Shown: positions 60,864 to 64,000 of the stretch, in pieces
Numbering within the stretch: position 1 is the first letter of the stretch
How the letters are laid out: each line of letters opens with the position of its first letter
NCBI GenBank assembly: GCA_030583885.1
Contig: CP129480.1
Location: 2,294,001 to 2,358,000 of the forward strand
Direction of reading: 5' to 3'
DNA length: 64,000 bases
Origin: Anaerolineales bacterium
GTDB taxonomy: Bacteria; Chloroflexota; Anaerolineae; Anaerolineales; Villigracilaceae
Notes under the pieces: generated by a model
Told to the model about the DNA's origin: nothing
The model's input: only the letters and a program-made list of their open reading frames with translations
Database searches by the model: none
Made by a program: the position numbers and the translations under genes

Positions 60864-61243
60864 TCAAATTGAGTTGAGTTCAAGGTTGTAAATAGCAGCA
60901 ATCAGGTTGAAGCGCAAAGCAAATCTCTTTCTACGATTGCGATACCTCTCGCTCAAAATGCGAAACACTTTCAACTTACGGAATATATGCTCAATCACAA
61001 TCCGTTTCCGTGCCAAGCTTCGATTGCTCTGTTTCTCTCGTTTCGTCAGAGCATGGTATTTGGATTTCTTGAAGGGTGTTTGACTGTTCTGATGAAACTC
61101 CATCAATCCTTGATAGCCCGCATCTGCCAGAATACGCAGATGTTCAGAGAACTCACAGGCATCGTCTTTGAACAGTTGGAAGTCGTGTTTGCTTCCATGA
61201 CTAAAGGCGGTGGTTATGATTTGGGTACTTTTTCGATCAGCCA

Positions 61244-61247
<4 letters not shown>
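60864..61247 (-). CDS. IS5 transposase, C-terminal part (OrfB)
   Basis: 127 aa. It contains ILADAGYQGL with the second catalytic Asp and RKRIVIEHIFRKLKVF with the catalytic Glu of DDE_Tnp_4-type transposases. The reading frame is open upstream of its ATG through YSGKKKRHTQKAQV, sequence that belongs to the transposase core and is reached only by frameshifting from OrfA. Confidence 0.9.
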
Positions 61248-62684
<1,437 letters not shown>

Positions 62685-62844
62685 GACGGACTGGTTTTTC
62701 CCTTTAAAGTGGTTTTTGCTCTTGACAATCAAGACAGTTGCTGCACGCTGTATTGGCGGTTCGTGATTGCGGCGATAAACCTTTGCAACCACTCATCAAT
62801 CTGCTCGGGACGACATATATGAGATGACTTAAAGCGTACCCAGA

Positions 62845-63249
62845 TCAAAGAGCCCTTTTGAATGAGTCCGCGATCAGTTCCTGCAAAACGTTCCTGTCCA
62901 CATCTGCCAGTTTCTTAATATACAAGCAAACCTTGGCCGTTGTATATTTACCAAGTTTCTTGAGCAGTGGGTTGTCAGAGTTGTCGCCTACCCCAATATA
63001 GAGCGTGATGTTCTGTTTGCGGGGGGAGAATGCGATCTGCGGCATATCGCCTTCCCGCCCGCTTTCATACTTGTAATGATATGAGCCAAAACCGATAATG
63101 GCAGGTCCCCACATTTTTGGCTCTTGCTTCGTCACCTGCTGCATGATCTTTACGATCTCAAGGCTATCCTTGCGCTTCTGCTCGTCTTCGACTTTACTCA
63201 AAAACCCCTCGACGCTCGCCTCGTTCACCTTCGTTTTCATCTCAGCCAT
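62845..63249 (-). CDS. DUF1801 domain protein
   Basis: 134 aa. YdhG/DUF1801-like pattern: KRKDSLEIVKIMQQVTKQEPKMWGPAIIGFGSYHYKYESGREGDMPQIAFSPRKQNITLYIG, then LGKYTTAKVCLYIKKLADVDRNVLQELI. A small cytoplasmic protein with a UBC-like/frataxin-like fold in related structures; function unknown. Monocistronic, just outside the IS110 region. Confidence 0.87.
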   Translation of the reverse strand: MAEMKTKVNEASVEGFLSKVEDEQKRKDSLEIVKIMQQVTKQEPKMWGPAIIGFGSYHYKYESGREGDMPQIAFSPRKQNITLYIGVGDNSDNPLLKKLGKYTTAKVCLYIKKLADVDRNVLQELIADSFKRAL

Positions 63250-63494
63250 TTTTGACTCCTTGACATTAATGGAGGCAAATTATAGCGTCTTTGTTCTGTG
63301 TAAGTAAGCCCCGCGAATCTAGACCTTCCAACGAGACTGTCGAAAAACCATATTTTCAGCCAGAACGCGAGGTGGATAGCTGATCCAGCGCCCGATTTTC
63401 ACTCTAAACGGGACTCAGTCGGTCAGGCGGGGACGGCGACAGATTAAACCCAGATGCGCAAATTATACGTGCGCGCGGGGGAAAGGTCAACGAA

Positions 63495-63977
63495 TTACTC
63501 CCCCTCCCGCACCGTCAAATTGACCACGATCGCATTGCTCGCCTTCACCAGATTTTCGGGCGTGATCATGATCTCCTCGCCCCATTGACCTGCGCCCGTG
63601 CCGAGGACGGGTTCGTTCATCAGAGTCGCTTCGAGGAAGGATCGGAATCCGACGGGCTGCCAGCCAAAGGCGGGGATCGAGCCGATGACGTATCCCGTCA
63701 CCTCCTTCACCACTTCTGGCGGCGCCATCTGGATGTTGCGCGAACCGATCGCGCGTTTCAAATTCCCCGAAATGGCGTTCTGGTCGCCGCCCAGCATCAC
63801 CAGGGCGCACTCGCCCGTATCCGCCACGCGGAAGATCAGCGTCTTCACCGCCTGCCGTTCCGGGAAACCCAACGCGTGCGCCACGTTCGCCGCGCCCTTT
63901 TCGGTCTCGGGCGGAAAACTGCGTGCCTCGTAGGGGAGGTCCTGTTTTTCGAGATGCAGATGAGCGGGGAGTTTCAT
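63495..63977 (-). CDS. YbaK/EbsC-type aminoacyl-tRNA editing domain protein
   Basis: 160 aa. It begins MKLPAHLHLEKQDLPYEARSFPPETEKGAANVAHALG and includes AVKTLIFRVADTGECALVMLGGDQ and TGYVIGSIPAFGW, the layout of YbaK/ProX deacylases that clear mischarged Cys- or Ala-tRNA. The ATG overlaps the stop of an upstream gene by the ATGA arrangement. Substrate not certain. Confidence 0.88.
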   Translation of the reverse strand: MKLPAHLHLEKQDLPYEARSFPPETEKGAANVAHALGFPERQAVKTLIFRVADTGECALVMLGGDQNAISGNLKRAIGSRNIQMAPPEVVKEVTGYVIGSIPAFGWQPVGFRSFLEATLMNEPVLGTGAGQWGEEIMITPENLVKASNAIVVNLTVREGE

Positions 63978-64000
63978 AGGTCGAGTCCTTTGCGGATGAT
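63974..64000 (-). CDS. Last codons of an upstream gene (partial)
   Basis: The minus-strand frame IIRKGLDL followed by TGA overlaps the YbaK start as ATGA. Only eight residues are in the window, so the product cannot be named. Confidence 0.35.
   Translation of the reverse strand: MIRKGLDL

Overview
The window reads as chromosome of an anaerobic or facultatively anaerobic bacterium, most likely Chloroflexota of the Anaerolineae type. This is inferred from the gene mix and moderate-high GC, not from a marker gene: no rRNA, tRNA or CRISPR array was seen. Indicators are a mitochondrial-like citrate synthase, an extracytoplasmic multiheme cytochrome, Feo iron uptake under a CRP/FNR-type site, a VKOR-thioredoxin fusion, many N-terminal lipoprotein signals, and a remnant of an N-type (alternative F-type) ATPase operon.

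Layout. 1-10.7 kb: end of a response regulator, a cysteine desulfurase-rhodanese fusion with two MDR oxidoreductases, thioredoxin reductase, malate dehydrogenase, citrate synthase, an oligopeptidase B-like protease and a DinB protein. 10.8-14.9 kb: deoC, a DUF433/DUF5615 toxin-antitoxin-like pair and a double-domain ALDH16-type aldehyde dehydrogenase. 14.9-17.5 kb: a small accessory patch with two copies of an unusual non-coding repeat bracketing a palindrome, an IS3 element and a DUF559 gene. 17.5-27.5 kb: VKOR-Trx, a 13-heme cytochrome lipoprotein interrupted by an in-frame TGA, a four-domain rhodanese lipoprotein with a near-identical 737-bp internal duplication, a LysR regulator, then dtxR-feoA-feoB(split)-feoC and a CBS protein. 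27.5-32.3 kb: two membrane proteins, a glycosyltransferase, a thioesterase and a small secreted protein. 32.4-34.6 kb: an ArsR-controlled operon with two rhodaneses (one with a probable selenocysteine) and a CDF metal exporter. 34.6-44.1 kb: a long minus-strand metal block with a DtxR regulator, two ICMT-like methyltransferases, an Mn/Zn/Fe ABC importer whose two permeases carry winged-helix tails, a membrane-anchored DtxR-FeoA fusion and a second split FeoB. 44.2-53.9 kb: an amino-sugar operon (ROK regulator, ROK kinase, PIG-L deacetylase, ABC importer, NagZ-like GH3, SIS deaminase). 54-59 kb: ATP-grasp ligase, ATPase pseudogene, DUF2817 peptidase, YfcC-like carrier, lipoprotein. 59-63 kb: GH99-like lipoprotein, a structured non-coding region, an IS5 element and an IS110 transposase. 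The end holds DUF1801 and YbaK-like genes.

The most notable result is a pair of genes that are complete only if an in-frame TGA is decoded. In the rhodanese the TGA lies two codons after the catalytic Cys, where related proteins usually have Cys, and is followed by a hairpin of bacterial SECIS geometry. In the cytochrome the signal peptide lies upstream of the TGA and 12 of 13 haem motifs lie downstream, again with a compact hairpin at SECIS distance. Both belong to redox and sulfur loci. Metal homeostasis is the other theme: two independently split FeoBs, three DtxR-type proteins and winged-helix domains on ABC permeases.
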